Shown here piece by piece: positions 18,864 through 28,237 of a DNA stretch of 64,000 nucleotides. The DNA lies in contig NZ_CP061474.1 in the NCBI RefSeq assembly GCF_014679505.1, forward strand, positions 3,176,001-3,240,000, read 5' to 3'. Made by a program: the position numbers and the translations under genes. Origin of the DNA: Geobacillus sp. 46C-IIa (GTDB lineage: Bacteria > Bacillota > Bacilli > Bacillales > Anoxybacillaceae). The stretch's first letter is position 1; each line of letters opens with the position of its first letter. The notes beneath the pieces are model-generated. The model worked only from the letters and a program-made list of their open reading frames with translations. It did not search any database and was not told the DNA's origin.

Positions 18864-18908
18864 GAGGCGATGCCCAGCGCACGTTTGCGGGGCACCGCCT
18901 CGGTTTTT
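18864..18908 (+). terminator. Intrinsic terminator after murG
   Basis: GAGGCG...TGCCC pairs with GGGGCA...CGCCTC, followed by GGTTTTTTATT. Strong stem directly after the murG stop. Confidence 0.88.
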
Positions 18909-19000
18909 TATTAAAAACGCCCCCACAAATATGATTGAAAAAACTTTCGTTTCCCCTCTTCGTTCTTTTCCGCCCGTTTGCATCCAACTACTCCATAAAT

Positions 19001-19034
19001 CAAAACCGCCCGGCGGGACAACCCCACCAGGCGG
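19001..19034 (-). terminator. Intrinsic terminator after uppP
   Basis: On the minus strand CCGCCTGG... pairs with CCGGGCGG, followed by TTTTGATTTAT, just past the uppP stop. Confidence 0.75.
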
Positions 19035-19039
19035 CACAA

Positions 19040-19861
19040 CTAGAAATACAGGAAATAAATGACCAACGCAAGCGCAATCCGGTACACCGCAAACGGCACG
19101 AGGCGGATGCGGTTGATGAGCTGCAGGAAAAAGCGGATCGCAAGTAAGGCGAAGACGAAGGCGCTCAAAAAGCCGGCGATGAAAAACGGGATGTCGGCGG
19201 CGCTGACATATTGCCAGTTTTTCAAGAGGGACAGCCCGCTCGCCCCCGCCATGATCGGAACAGCCATAATAAACGTGAAATCGGCGGCAGCGCGATGGCT
19301 CATGCCGACAAGCACCCCGCCGGCGATCGTCGAGCCGGAGCGGGAAAAGCCCGGCCATAAGGCCAAACATTGCACTAAACCGACAAAAAACGCCTGCTTG
19401 TACGTGATTTGGTCGACCGTCTGCGCCCGCACCGCCTTTTTGGCGAATTGGTCGGCAGCAATCATCAACAGCGCGCCAAGCACAAGACCGATGAGCACCG
19501 TTTGCGTCGAAAACAAATGTTCATCGATATAGTCTTCAAACAACACGCCGAGCACCCCGGCCGGGAGCAGACCGATAATGACATGAAGCAGCGTCAGCCG
19601 CGGCTTCCCGCCGGGATGGCGGCCACGAACACCGAGCAAGTCCAAAAACCGGTCTTTGAACACAACGACGGCGGCTAAAATGGATCCGAGCTGGATGACG
19701 ACTTTAAACGTATTGGCGGCGTATTGGCCTAAAAACTCCGTAGATTTTAACCAAAGATCATCGACAATAATCATATGGCCCGTCGAGGAAACGGGGGCGA
19801 ACTCCGTCAATCCTTCCACCATTCCTAAAATGACGGCCTTCAACAACTCCATCCAATGCAT
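19040..19861 (-). CDS. uppP: Undecaprenyl-diphosphatase UppP/BacA (273 aa)
   Basis: Integral membrane phosphatase recycling undecaprenyl pyrophosphate. Signature EGLTEFAPVSSTGHMIIVDDLW (active-site Glu and Ser/Thr/His), PGFSRSGSTIAGGVLVGM (Arg motif) and about eight membrane spans. The ATG at 19861 follows AAAGGATGG and gives the family length. Upstream in-frame codons to 19969 are not family-like. Adjacent to murG, both serving the lipid carrier cycle. Confidence 0.95.
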   Translation of the reverse strand: MHWMELLKAVILGMVEGLTEFAPVSSTGHMIIVDDLWLKSTEFLGQYAANTFKVVIQLGSILAAVVVFKDRFLDLLGVRGRHPGGKPRLTLLHVIIGLLPAGVLGVLFEDYIDEHLFSTQTVLIGLVLGALLMIAADQFAKKAVRAQTVDQITYKQAFFVGLVQCLALWPGFSRSGSTIAGGVLVGMSHRAAADFTFIMAVPIMAGASGLSLLKNWQYVSAADIPFFIAGFLSAFVFALLAIRFFLQLINRIRLVPFAVYRIALALVIYFLYF

Positions 19862-20046
19862 CCATGTCCATCCTTTCTGCGCGGGATCGTCCTTTTCTAT
19901 ACATATGGGCCAAGCAGCAAAATAGCACTCCGCTTTAGGCCGCGCCTGCTCTATTGTACTATAAATCATTCGTTTCTACTACCCACGCTTTGCATTGGAT
20001 GGACATCCGTTTGGTCATAAAACGAGCGCGGTCCGTTCATGCTGTC

Positions 20047-20970
20047 TTAGGAAGACGGAAGCTCCCCGCGCCGCTCTAGGTAATGATACAAGGCGCCAAG
20101 CAAATTCGCGTCGTTTTTAAACTGGCACGTCGCCACAACCGGTCGGACTCTCGCGATCGGGACGAGCGACAACAACACCGAAAGGCGCTTGTTAATTTCG
20201 TCAACGAAATCGGGGCGGTTGCTAATGGCTCCACCTAAAATGATTTTTTCTGGGTCGTATGCGTATTGCAAGTTAAAAATGCCGTGGGCCAATGAAAAGT
20301 AAAACCGGTCGATCGCGTTTTGCGCGGCTTCATCTCCCCCCTCGGCCAACGCAAATACCGTTTCACCATCCAATTCTGTTTCCGGTCTTCCCTTTTCCCT
20401 AGCCACCATCCGAATGAGCGCACTCGTCGCTGCCAGTTCGCTCCACGTTTTGCATTCAACCGTTCCGTTTGTATAGCCAACATCCATCAACATATAACCA
20501 AACTCCCCGCCATGCAAATGCGCCCCTTTATGAATACGCCCGTCTTTCACAATCGCCCCGCCGATGCCGGTGCCGACAATGACAAATGCGATATCGCGGC
20601 AGCCCCGCCCCGCTCCTTTCCAAAGCTCACCGAGCGCGGCACAATTCGCGTCATTTTCCAGTTCAATCGGCAGTCCCGTCTCCCCGCCGAACACTTCTTT
20701 GAAATTGGGGCCGTGAATGCAAGGCAAGGCGCTGCTCCCGCCGATGACACCGCTTTCGCTGTCGACGCTGCCTGCCGAACTGATCGCGATGCCGGAAAGT
20801 TCATAGTGCGCTTGGGCTTGGCGGACGACCTTCAGCAAATCATCTTGAAATTGGCGAAAGTCATGACGTTCCGAACGATAACGCCCTTTTTCTAAAAAAT
20901 CGCCGTGCTCGTTCATGACGGCATGTTTCACATATGTGCCGCCAATATCAAAAACGATAAAGCAACGCAT
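20047..20970 (-). CDS. ROK-family sugar kinase lacking the zinc motif (307 aa)
   Basis: Starts MRCFIVFDIGGTYVKHAVMNEHG (ATP phosphate 1 motif), with AISSAGSVDSESG, ELENDANCAALGELWKGAGRG (catalytic Asp) and FVIVGTGIGGAIVKDG. After HGGEFGYMLMD the usual ROK CxCGxxGCxE zinc cluster is replaced by TVECKTWSELAAT with a single Cys. This resembles beta-glucoside kinase-type and other ROK enzymes without zinc rather than GlcK or NagC. ATG at 20970 after GGGGGTG. No transporter or glycosidase nearby to fix the substrate. Confidence 0.85.
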   Translation of the reverse strand: MRCFIVFDIGGTYVKHAVMNEHGDFLEKGRYRSERHDFRQFQDDLLKVVRQAQAHYELSGIAISSAGSVDSESGVIGGSSALPCIHGPNFKEVFGGETGLPIELENDANCAALGELWKGAGRGCRDIAFVIVGTGIGGAIVKDGRIHKGAHLHGGEFGYMLMDVGYTNGTVECKTWSELAATSALIRMVAREKGRPETELDGETVFALAEGGDEAAQNAIDRFYFSLAHGIFNLQYAYDPEKIILGGAISNRPDFVDEINKRLSVLLSLVPIARVRPVVATCQFKNDANLLGALYHYLERRGELPSS

Positions 20971-21085
20971 GGTTGACACCCCCGTTATGTATTTTCCTCT
21001 CTGCGAACGCCATTAGGCTTCGCTGTTTCCTTGCCTTTATGTATTCGCCGCCAGGGCATCAGCTCCTCCCTGCCGCAATGAAAGA

Positions 21086-21110
21086 AGCCGCTCCGTTGGC
21101 CGGAGCGGCT
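21086..21110 (-). terminator. Intrinsic terminator after spore coat gene
   Basis: AGCCGCTCCG pairs perfectly with CGGAGCGGCT around a 5-nt loop, followed on the minus strand by TCTTTC. It lies 9 bp beyond the coat gene stop. Confidence 0.78.
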
Positions 21111-21118
21111 CGTTTCCA

Positions 21119-21634
21119 TTATCGTTCATATCCCATTGACAACGCCTTTTGCGCATTGCGGACATCATGATGAAGAAGCTGGGCGAGGTCGTACGCCGGA
21201 TAGTGGCCGCGTTCATACATGTAGTGAAATGCTTTTTCATGCATGTCAATGGCTTTTAGCAAATGTTTGACAAACGTTTTTCGCAACACTGGGGTCGCCG
21301 TTTCGGTAATGGCCGCGGCATAGTTGCGCACAGACGTTTTCGCAAAGCCAAGCAAGTCACCCGCATGCAAAGCGCGTTCGCCATCATCAGGATCGCGTGT
21401 TTCCTCCATCATTGGAGCAGACGGAATAAAGGCTAGCAGCTCGCGCACGTTCATCTCCAGCCCTTGAATCGTCTCGACATACAGCCTTTTCAACTCCGGA
21501 CAATCGATGTTGCCGACGGCTTTTTTCATTTTCATAAGCGTATTCGCTTGAAAAGCAATGAGTTCATGCAGCTCCAACGTTTCATGCCAAGCTAAATGGC
21601 GATGGCCGTGCATATGCCCGTGCATATGGTTCAT
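21119..21634 (-). CDS. CotF-family spore coat protein (171 aa)
   Basis: Helical ferritin-like coat domain: LAWHETLELHELIAFQANTLMKMKKAVG, LLGFAKTSVRNYAAAITETATPVLR, and a C-terminal segment ending YDLAQLLHHDVRNAQKALSMG. The first 12 residues are a His/Gly/Met stretch (MNHMHGHMHGHRH) that could bind metals. It belongs to the CotF/coat-associated DUF family expressed late in sporulation. Monocistronic by spacing. Confidence 0.82.
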   Translation of the reverse strand: MNHMHGHMHGHRHLAWHETLELHELIAFQANTLMKMKKAVGNIDCPELKRLYVETIQGLEMNVRELLAFIPSAPMMEETRDPDDGERALHAGDLLGFAKTSVRNYAAAITETATPVLRKTFVKHLLKAIDMHEKAFHYMYERGHYPAYDLAQLLHHDVRNAQKALSMGYER

Positions 21635-21780
21635 CACGTTTCCTCCCTAAAGATGTTTGTTGGTGTATTTCCATTTAATGTATATGTGTACTGAAAGGAA
21701 ACGGTCACCATCGTCCAAGCCCCCTGCACGATGAAAAAAGCACCACACACTAGGCGAGACACCGTTTGGCGATGGGGCAG

Positions 21781-21984
21781 TTACAGCCAATCGCCGCCGT
21801 CAACCCCATCGTCGACATCGATCTCATCCGCAACATCGTCGACCACGTCATCCACCACGTCATTCAGCAGCTCTGCCGCAATCATTCCTGCCAACATCCC
21901 AGCCGCAAACCCGCCAATGGCTCCCGTCCATCCGTGTCCGCCATGGTGGTAACGAACCATCGGACGGCTGATCAGCAAGTGCAT
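21781..21984 (-). CDS. Small membrane protein with acidic tail, possibly frameshifted
   Basis: A 67-residue frame with a glycine-zipper-like hydrophobic segment (GAIGGFAAGMLAGMIAAELL) and a very acidic Asp/Val tail (NDVVDDVVDDVADEIDVDDG). It has no good ribosome site of its own. A second minus-strand frame begins at 22057 behind a strong GAGGGGGGA (MWLWGSMILRALSVSGDSF...) and overlaps it by more than 100 bp. The pair may be one gene broken by a single-base shift near 21970, or two coupled frames. I do not recognise the family. Confidence 0.4.
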   Translation of the reverse strand: MHLLISRPMVRYHHGGHGWTGAIGGFAAGMLAGMIAAELLNDVVDDVVDDVADEIDVDDGVDGGDWL

Positions 21985-22282
21985 AGGTAATGCCTGCGCT
22001 AAAGCTGTCCCCGCTTACGCTCAGAGCCCGCAAAATCATCGATCCCCATAGCCACATCATCATTCCCCCCTCTGCCGTACGATATGCAAATTCGTACGGA
22101 GAGGGAACTTTTTCACCATTCGACACGCATCGATTTCCGGGGAAATGTTTCTTCTTTTCTCGACATTATTCTCGCAAATGATAAGGCAATGTGGCGGTGA
22201 CGACATCTTTTTTCATAATTAGGAAAAAGCGAAGAATCACTGCTGTTTGGTTATGCAAAAACGTATGCCTCTCGACATTCGC

Positions 22283-23626
22283 CTACCCGATCATAATTTT
22301 CCCCTTCGGATAGCGGAACGGGTCCGGTTGGCGGCGCAGCGTAACCGCGTACGCGATCGTCAGCGGGCCAACCCGGCCGGCAAACATCGTTAACATAATA
22401 ATGATTTTGCCGAAGGGGGACAATTCCGGCGTCAACCCCATCGACAGTCCGACGGTTCCAAACGCCGACGTCGCTTCGAATAAAATCATTAAAAAGTCTT
22501 TTCCGCTCTCGGTAATCGTCAACACCATAGTGACAAACATAACGATAAACAGCCCGCTCATCGTCACTGTCAACGACTTGTACACCGCATCATACACAAT
22601 CCGTTTCCGATACAGCACGACATCTTCTTTCCCGCGCACTTGCGACCAAACCGCACCAAGCAATGTTGCCAACGTCGTCGTTTTAATCCCGCCGCCCGTC
22701 GAACCCGGAGAAGCGCCGACAAACATGAGAAAAATGATTAGGAACAAGGTCGGCTGCGTCAAATCAGGGATGTTGAGCGTATTCGAACCTGCCGTTCTCG
22801 GGGTGACGGCCTGATAAAAAGCAGACAACAACTTGCCGGATAGCGACAGCGGCGCCATCGTCTTCGGATTGTTCCACTCGAGCAACAAAACCAACCCCAT
22901 GCTGATTAGCAGCAGCCAGGCAGTCGTCATGGCGACCACTTTCGTATGGAGAGAAAGGCGACGCGTCTGCCGATATTCGTACACTTCGTTCATGACGATG
23001 AAACCAATCCCCCCTAAAATGATCAATACCGGCACGACAAGGCTGACGACCGGGTCGTCTACGTACCCGGTCAAGCTGCGAAATTCGCCCATTAAATCGA
23101 AACCCGCGTTGTTAAAGTTTGAAATCGCATGGAAAAAACCGAAATAGATTGCCCGACCGAGCGGCATATCAAACGCAAACCGAATGGAAAGCAATACGCC
23201 ACCAATGCCTTCAATAATGACGGTGAAAATAAAAATGCGTTTCACCAATCGAACAATGCCTTCAATCGTCAAATTGTTCAGCGCCTCTTGCAACACAAGC
23301 CGCTCTTTTAATGAAATGCGCTTGCCGAGCAAAAAGGCAAACAACGTGGCAAACGTCATAAATCCAAGTCCGCCGACTTGAATGAGCGTCAAGATGGTGA
23401 GTTGGCCGAATAACGTAAACGTCGTCCCGGTATCAACGACGACAAGTCCAGTTACACACGTCGCCGATGTCGCCGTAAACAACGCGTCTAAAAACGGCAG
23501 CCCCCTTCCGTCAACAGTCGCTATGGGAAGCATAAGAAGCAGCGCCCCGGCGAAAATAATGAGCGCAAATCCCGACACGAGAATTTTCGGCGGGTCGAAA
23601 AACTTGCCTTTTGTATTCATCGGCAT
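22283..23626 (-). CDS. Ktr-type potassium uptake membrane subunit (447 aa)
   Basis: TrkH/KtrB family with four P-loop-like repeats. The first selectivity filter region is ATSATCVTGLVV, later SNFNNAGFDLM, VTPRTAGSN and ATSAFGTVGLSMG. Ends RQPDPFRYPKGKIMIG. Length about 450 matches KtrB/KtrD. The regulatory RCK partner KtrA/KtrC is not in the window, so this resembles the unlinked KtrD arrangement. Start ATG 23626 after AAGGGGAAGG. Confidence 0.92.
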   Translation of the reverse strand: MPMNTKGKFFDPPKILVSGFALIIFAGALLLMLPIATVDGRGLPFLDALFTATSATCVTGLVVVDTGTTFTLFGQLTILTLIQVGGLGFMTFATLFAFLLGKRISLKERLVLQEALNNLTIEGIVRLVKRIFIFTVIIEGIGGVLLSIRFAFDMPLGRAIYFGFFHAISNFNNAGFDLMGEFRSLTGYVDDPVVSLVVPVLIILGGIGFIVMNEVYEYRQTRRLSLHTKVVAMTTAWLLLISMGLVLLLEWNNPKTMAPLSLSGKLLSAFYQAVTPRTAGSNTLNIPDLTQPTLFLIIFLMFVGASPGSTGGGIKTTTLATLLGAVWSQVRGKEDVVLYRKRIVYDAVYKSLTVTMSGLFIVMFVTMVLTITESGKDFLMILFEATSAFGTVGLSMGLTPELSPFGKIIIMLTMFAGRVGPLTIAYAVTLRRQPDPFRYPKGKIMIG

Positions 23627-23813
23627 ATTCCTTCCCCTTTATCCTTTTCTTCTTTATAGTTGTGGATGATGCATAGAAAAAATATACCAAAAACAAACGA
23701 GTTCGGGTACTGCAACAATTTTTATCATAACGTTCTCTTTGTCTAATAAAATGGGTAAAGGGCATGGCCACGAGCATCGGGACGTTTTGGGACGAACATT
23801 GAAACCTTTTTGT

Positions 23814-23839
23814 CTCCCATTCGTCTATATGAATGGGAG
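23814..23839 (+). repeat. Perfect 9-bp hairpin upstream of LTA synthase gene
   Basis: CTCCCATTC (23814-23822) pairs with GAATGGGAG (23831-23839). It lies upstream of the predicted promoter at 23937, within the 438-bp interval between the divergent ktr and ltaS-type genes. No T-run follows. It may be an operator or the end of an unannotated transcript. Confidence 0.45.
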
Positions 23840-23936
23840 TCCAACACCATATGGGGAGTGGACAACAAGGAAGGGGGCATACGGCAGGCCTTAAAAAACA
23901 TTCCATTGACTTTTGGCAAGGGAAGTATTATGCTAC

Positions 23937-23964
23937 TTGACATGGAGACGTTCCGATGTAAAAT
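23937..23964 (+). promoter_or_regulatory. Sigma-A promoter for LTA synthase gene
   Basis: TTGACA (23937-23942), 16-bp spacer, TAAAAT (23959-23964); about 100 bp before the GTG start. The rest of 23627-24064 shows only the hairpin listed above. Confidence 0.6.
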
Positions 23965-24064
23965 GATGTCAGAGTGCAAAGCGCGTTGCTCTGTGCAGCA
24001 GCTGTTCATATAAACATAGAAATCCATCGTTTAAGAATATGAGACAAAAGGAGGAGAAGAGGAC

Positions 24065-26026
24065 GTGAAAACGATTGGGGAAAAGTGGCTAAATAAGTAC
24101 CGTTCTCTCCCTAACCAATACATTGGTTTTTTTATTTTTGCGGTGCTCTTGTTTTGGCTGAAGACATATGTCGCCTATCTGGCGGAGTTTAACCTTGGCA
24201 TTAGCAACTCCATGCAGGAGTTTTTGCTGTTTATTAACCCGGTCAGCTCGGCGGTATTTTTCCTTGGGCTGGCGTTCTTAGCGAAGGAAACACGCTTCTA
24301 TCGACGGCTCATTATTATTAATTTCATTTTATCGTTCATCTTATACGCCAATATCGTCTATTACCGCTTTTTCAGCGACTTTATTACATTGCCGACGTTG
24401 ACGCAAACGAAAAACTTCGGCGATCTGGGCGGAAGCATTTGGGAGCTGCTTAGATGGTATGATGTGTTTTATTTCTTAGACACGGCCATTTTAGCGGTCA
24501 TCATTTTCTCGAAACGGTTCTCGCTCCCGCAAGTACGGGCCGGCCGTTTCAAAAAAGGCGCGATTTTCGCCTCGGCCATTCTTATGTTCAGCATCAACTT
24601 GGCGCTCGCTGAGGCTGACCGCCCGCAACTGCTGACAAGAACGTTTGACCGCAATTACATCGTCAAATATTTAGGTGTATACAACTATCTCATTTACGAT
24701 GCGATCCAAAGCATGAAGTCGTCGACACAACGGGCGTTTGCGAACAAAAGCGACATCACGACGGTGCTGAACCACGTGCAGGCGACATACGCTGAACCGA
24801 ATCCGAAATATTTCGGCGTGGCGAAAGGGAAAAATGTGATTTACATTCACTTAGAGTCGCTGCAAAATTTTATCATTAACTACAAGCTGCATGGGGAAGA
24901 AGTCACCCCGTTCTTGAACTCGCTCACCCGCGATCCGAATACGTTTTATTTTGATAACTTTTTCCATCAAACCGGACAAGGGAAAACGTCGGACGCGGAG
25001 TTTATGTTGGAAAATTCGTTGTACGGCCTGCCACAGGGCGCCGTCTTTACGACAAAAGGGCAAAATACGTACCATGCGGCTCCGGCCATTTTACGTCAAT
25101 ATGGCTACACAAGCGCCGTTTTCCACGGCAACTACAAATCGTTCTGGAACCGCGATGAGATTTATAAGTCATTCGGCTTTGACTATTTCTTTGACGCCAG
25201 CTACTATAGCATGAAAGACGAAGACGTCTTGAACTACGGGTTGAAAGACAAACCGTTCTTCCGGGAGTCGATCCCGCTGTTAGAGACGTTGAAAGAGCCG
25301 TTCTATGTGAAATTTATTACGTTGTCGAACCACTTCCCGTACCCGATCAGCGAAGAAGACGCAACGATCGCGCCAGCGACGACGGGGGACGGTTCGGTCG
25401 ACCGTTATTTCCAAACGGCTCGTTACTTGGATGAGGCCGTCAAAGAGTTCTTTGATTACTTGAAAAAATCCGGTCTGTACGACCGCTCGGTCATCATTTT
25501 GTACGGCGACCATTACGGCATTTCCGAAAACCATAACAAAGCCATGTCGCAAATTTTAGGCAAGGAAATTACACCGCATGAGCATGCCCAATTGCAGCGG
25601 GTGCCGCTGTTCATTCACGTTCCGGGTGTCAAAGGCGGCACGATTCACGAGTTCGGCGGCCAAATCGACTTGTTGCCAACGCTGTTGCACTTGCTTGGCA
25701 TCGATACGAAAAACTATGTCCACTTCGGAACGGACTTGTTGTCGCCGGACCATCAGGAAATCATCCCGTTCCGCAACGGCGACTTTGTCACACCGACAGT
25801 CACAGCGGTCAACGGGAAATACTATGATACAAAAACGGGCGAACCGCTTGAAGAAACGCCGGAGATTCAACGCCTTGAACAAATCGTCCGCACGAAGCTC
25901 GATTTATCGGATAAAGTCGTTTACGGCGATTTGCTCCGGTTCTATACCCCGAAAGGCTTTGAGCCGGTCGACCCGTCAAAATACGACTATAACAACCGCG
26001 AAAGCGAAGAGGGGAGCGCTCAATAA
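24065..26026 (+). CDS. ltaS: LtaS-type lipoteichoic acid synthase (653 aa)
   Basis: Five N-terminal membrane helices (to about residue 190), then an extracellular sulfatase-fold domain. The catalytic threonine lies in QTGQGKTSDAEFMLENS; other landmarks are VIYIHLESLQNFI, FHGNYKSFWNRDEIYKSFGFDYF, LYGDHYGI (metal ligands) and SNHFPYP. The family transfers glycerol phosphate from phosphatidylglycerol to grow LTA or its primer. GTG start after GGAGGAGAAGAGGA. B. subtilis has four paralogues (LtaS, YfnI, YqgS, YvgJ), so the exact counterpart is uncertain. Confidence 0.9.
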   Translation: MKTIGEKWLNKYRSLPNQYIGFFIFAVLLFWLKTYVAYLAEFNLGISNSMQEFLLFINPVSSAVFFLGLAFLAKETRFYRRLIIINFILSFILYANIVYYRFFSDFITLPTLTQTKNFGDLGGSIWELLRWYDVFYFLDTAILAVIIFSKRFSLPQVRAGRFKKGAIFASAILMFSINLALAEADRPQLLTRTFDRNYIVKYLGVYNYLIYDAIQSMKSSTQRAFANKSDITTVLNHVQATYAEPNPKYFGVAKGKNVIYIHLESLQNFIINYKLHGEEVTPFLNSLTRDPNTFYFDNFFHQTGQGKTSDAEFMLENSLYGLPQGAVFTTKGQNTYHAAPAILRQYGYTSAVFHGNYKSFWNRDEIYKSFGFDYFFDASYYSMKDEDVLNYGLKDKPFFRESIPLLETLKEPFYVKFITLSNHFPYPISEEDATIAPATTGDGSVDRYFQTARYLDEAVKEFFDYLKKSGLYDRSVIILYGDHYGISENHNKAMSQILGKEITPHEHAQLQRVPLFIHVPGVKGGTIHEFGGQIDLLPTLLHLLGIDTKNYVHFGTDLLSPDHQEIIPFRNGDFVTPTVTAVNGKYYDTKTGEPLEETPEIQRLEQIVRTKLDLSDKVVYGDLLRFYTPKGFEPVDPSKYDYNNRESEEGSAQ

Positions 26027-26044
26027 GCGCCTCCCTCTTTTTTT
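26009..26044 (+). terminator. Intrinsic terminator after ltaS-type gene
   Basis: GAGGGGAGCGC pairs with GCGCCTCCCTC, followed by seven T. It overlaps the 3' end of the gene and faces the convergent aprX-type gene. Confidence 0.85.
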
Positions 26045-27373
26045 CTAGCGCTGCAGCAGCCGCTCGACAGCCCGCTTCGCATTCACGTAACCCGCCCCAT
26101 ATACGTTCGGGTCGCGCCCTTTCCATAAATCGGCGCCGTCTTTTAACGCCTTCTTGATCTCATCCGGAGTTGCATTTGGTTTGGCTTGAAGCATTAAGGC
26201 CACAATGCCGGCGCAAATCGGCGTTGCCATCGATGTACCGGACATCGTCATATAATAGTCACCGACCCGGTTTTGCTTATTCATCTTGTCAAGAAATGAA
26301 CGCGGAGCGCGAAGTGAAATAATATTGACCCCAGGGACGACGAGATCCGGTTTGGTCACCCCATATTCCGTCGGCCCCCGGCTCGAAAACGGCGCCACCG
26401 CATCATCGGTGCGCGTTGCCGCCGTATCACGGTCATCAAGGGCGCCGACGGTAATGATGCGGTCGCTGATCCCCGGGCTGGCGATCGTCCCATAATTTGG
26501 CCCTTCATTTCCTGCCGCCGCACAGACGACGATGCCGTTTTCCCATGCCCGTTCGGCGACTTGCACGAGCGGATCATCGTTTTCGGCCGGGAACGGCTGC
26601 GGCTCCCCGCCAAGCGACAAAGAAATAATATGAATCCGCTTGGCCGGGTTTTTCTTGTTGTAATCGATGCACCATTCGATACCGCGCATAATGGGTTCTA
26701 ACGTCCCGCTTCCCGAGCGGTCGAGCACTTTGACGCCAACGACGTTCGCCTCATACGCCGGCCCGGCGTACAACCCGCCTGACATGCGCCCGTTTCCGGC
26801 CGCATCGCCGGCGCAGTGGGTTCCATGGCCGTTATCGTCATACGGTGACGTGCGGCCATTCACCAAATCAGCAAACGCCACAATCCGCCCCTCTAAATCC
26901 GGATGCGGGGCAATGCCGGTGTCCACAATCGCAATCGTCACCCCTTTGCCGCTCAGCTCTGTTCCATTAACGGTGACGTGTTTCGCATGCGCCGATGGCA
27001 CCGCATTGTTTAATAACGCCTTAATCGTGCGGTTAAGATACACTTTTTTCACTTTTGGATGCTCGAGCAGCTGCTCAAGCGCCGCCGGCGTCACCCGTGC
27101 GCTGTAGAAGGGAACATGGCGGAAATGGTGATACGTTTTCATACGAAAATGATCCCGTTCCGCCTTGGCGAGCGCTTCGATCCCCTCGGCGTCGCTGACC
27201 TCGATAAGAACAGAAACGGTCCGCCATTTCCGCAGCCAGCGCTCGATCCAGCGGTGAAAAATGCACGGCATACGTGTCATCGGCTTGTACATATTGACAA
27301 GCGCATGGCGGAGAGGACGGTCAAGCCGCCCCGCATGACGGCGGGCTAACTGCACGATGGAATAGCCAAACAT
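26045..27373 (-). CDS. aprX: AprX-type intracellular subtilisin-like protease (442 aa)
   Basis: S8 peptidase with the triad Asp in VTIAIVDTGIAPHPDL, His in DDNGHGTHCAGDAAG, and Ser in MSGTSMATPICAGI; the oxyanion Asn is in AAAGNEGPNYG. It has no signal peptide; the N-terminal 120 residues form an I9-like propeptide-type domain. Length is exactly that of AprX of Bacillus, a stationary-phase cytoplasmic protease. Confidence 0.9.
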   Translation of the reverse strand: MFGYSIVQLARRHAGRLDRPLRHALVNMYKPMTRMPCIFHRWIERWLRKWRTVSVLIEVSDAEGIEALAKAERDHFRMKTYHHFRHVPFYSARVTPAALEQLLEHPKVKKVYLNRTIKALLNNAVPSAHAKHVTVNGTELSGKGVTIAIVDTGIAPHPDLEGRIVAFADLVNGRTSPYDDNGHGTHCAGDAAGNGRMSGGLYAGPAYEANVVGVKVLDRSGSGTLEPIMRGIEWCIDYNKKNPAKRIHIISLSLGGEPQPFPAENDDPLVQVAERAWENGIVVCAAAGNEGPNYGTIASPGISDRIITVGALDDRDTAATRTDDAVAPFSSRGPTEYGVTKPDLVVPGVNIISLRAPRSFLDKMNKQNRVGDYYMTMSGTSMATPICAGIVALMLQAKPNATPDEIKKALKDGADLWKGRDPNVYGAGYVNAKRAVERLLQR

Positions 27374-27465
27374 GTCTTTTCCCCCTTCCTTTGTTTCTCG
27401 CTATACTCATATGACGGCTGAACAAAGGAGGAGGCGGCCTTTCCACTAGGACCAACGGACGAAAA

Positions 27466-27498
27466 AACGCTCGCCTAGCTGAAAACTAGGCAAGCGTT
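27466..27498 (-). terminator. Intrinsic terminator after amidase gene
   Basis: On the minus strand AACGCTTGCCTAG pairs with CTAGGCGAGCGTT (one mismatch), followed by TTTTTTC. Confidence 0.85.
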
Positions 27499-27502
27499 CC
27501 CG

Positions 27503-28237
27503 TCATTCCTCGACTTGCTCAAGCACAATCCGCTTCGCTCTTCCTAAATAATGCTCCACTTGACGCAACACGTTTTCCGATTCCGCAAAGGCGCCAACTT
27601 GCTTGCCATCAACGATGACGCGCGTTAAACGTTCGGTGTTTGGTGCGCCTCCGCCCCGATCCCTAGGAGGGGGATTGCTCGGAGCACCCGCTTTCTTCCG
27701 CAATCCGAGCGCCCGTTCTAATCCGTTGACATGACCGCGAGCAATCGTCCGCAAAAAATTAGGGTCAGTCAACTTTTCCGCGTCTTCCTCATGATCGATA
27801 AACCCGTTCTCCGTCAACACCGCCGACATCGTTGTCTCCCTTAGCACATGAAAATTCGCTTTCTTTTTTCCCCGGTCACGGAATCGCGTCGCCCGAATCA
27901 CTTCTTCATGCAGCACATCGCGAATGCGGGCCGTTCGGGAATGTTCCGATAGCTCGTGGTAAATGTAATCTTCGTATCCCGTGCCACCGCCCGCATTCAC
28001 GTGGATCGAAACGTATAAATCGGCTCCCCAGCGGTTGGCCCGCTCTGTCCGCTCATCGAGCGACACCGTTTCCTCTTTCGTCCGGCTCAGCTGCACCGAA
28101 ACTCCTTCATACTCACTTTGTAAAAGACGGCTCATCTCCAAGGCGATGAACAACGTGATGTCCTTTTCCTGCAACCCATTGCCGACCGCGCCGGGGTCTA
28201 TTCCCCCATGGCCGGGGTCAATAAAAATTTTAGGCAT
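27503..28237 (-). CDS. N-acetylmuramoyl-L-alanine amidase, CwlC-like (244 aa)
   Basis: Amidase_3 catalytic domain at the N-terminus: zinc ligands in IFIDPGHGGIDPGAVG, the Glu-containing LQEKDITLF, VSIHVNAGGGTGYE and the catalytic Glu in AVLTENGFIDHEEDA. A C-terminal segment from about residue 195 (RVIVDGKQVGAFAE...VEHYLGRAKRI) looks like a single SPOR-like repeat. No signal peptide, like B. subtilis CwlC/CwlH, which lyse the mother cell during sporulation. Start at ATG 28237 rather than 28261 because the family begins at PKIFIDPGHGG. Confidence 0.87.
   Translation of the reverse strand: MPKIFIDPGHGGIDPGAVGNGLQEKDITLFIALEMSRLLQSEYEGVSVQLSRTKEETVSLDERTERANRWGADLYVSIHVNAGGGTGYEDYIYHELSEHSRTARIRDVLHEEVIRATRFRDRGKKKANFHVLRETTMSAVLTENGFIDHEEDAEKLTDPNFLRTIARGHVNGLERALGLRKKAGAPSNPPPRDRGGGAPNTERLTRVIVDGKQVGAFAESENVLRQVEHYLGRAKRIVLEQVEE

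Noticed and set aside
23743..24027. 94-residue minus-strand frame in the ktr-ltaS interval
   Set aside because: No ribosome site, composition unlike a protein, and it covers the ltaS promoter on the other strand.
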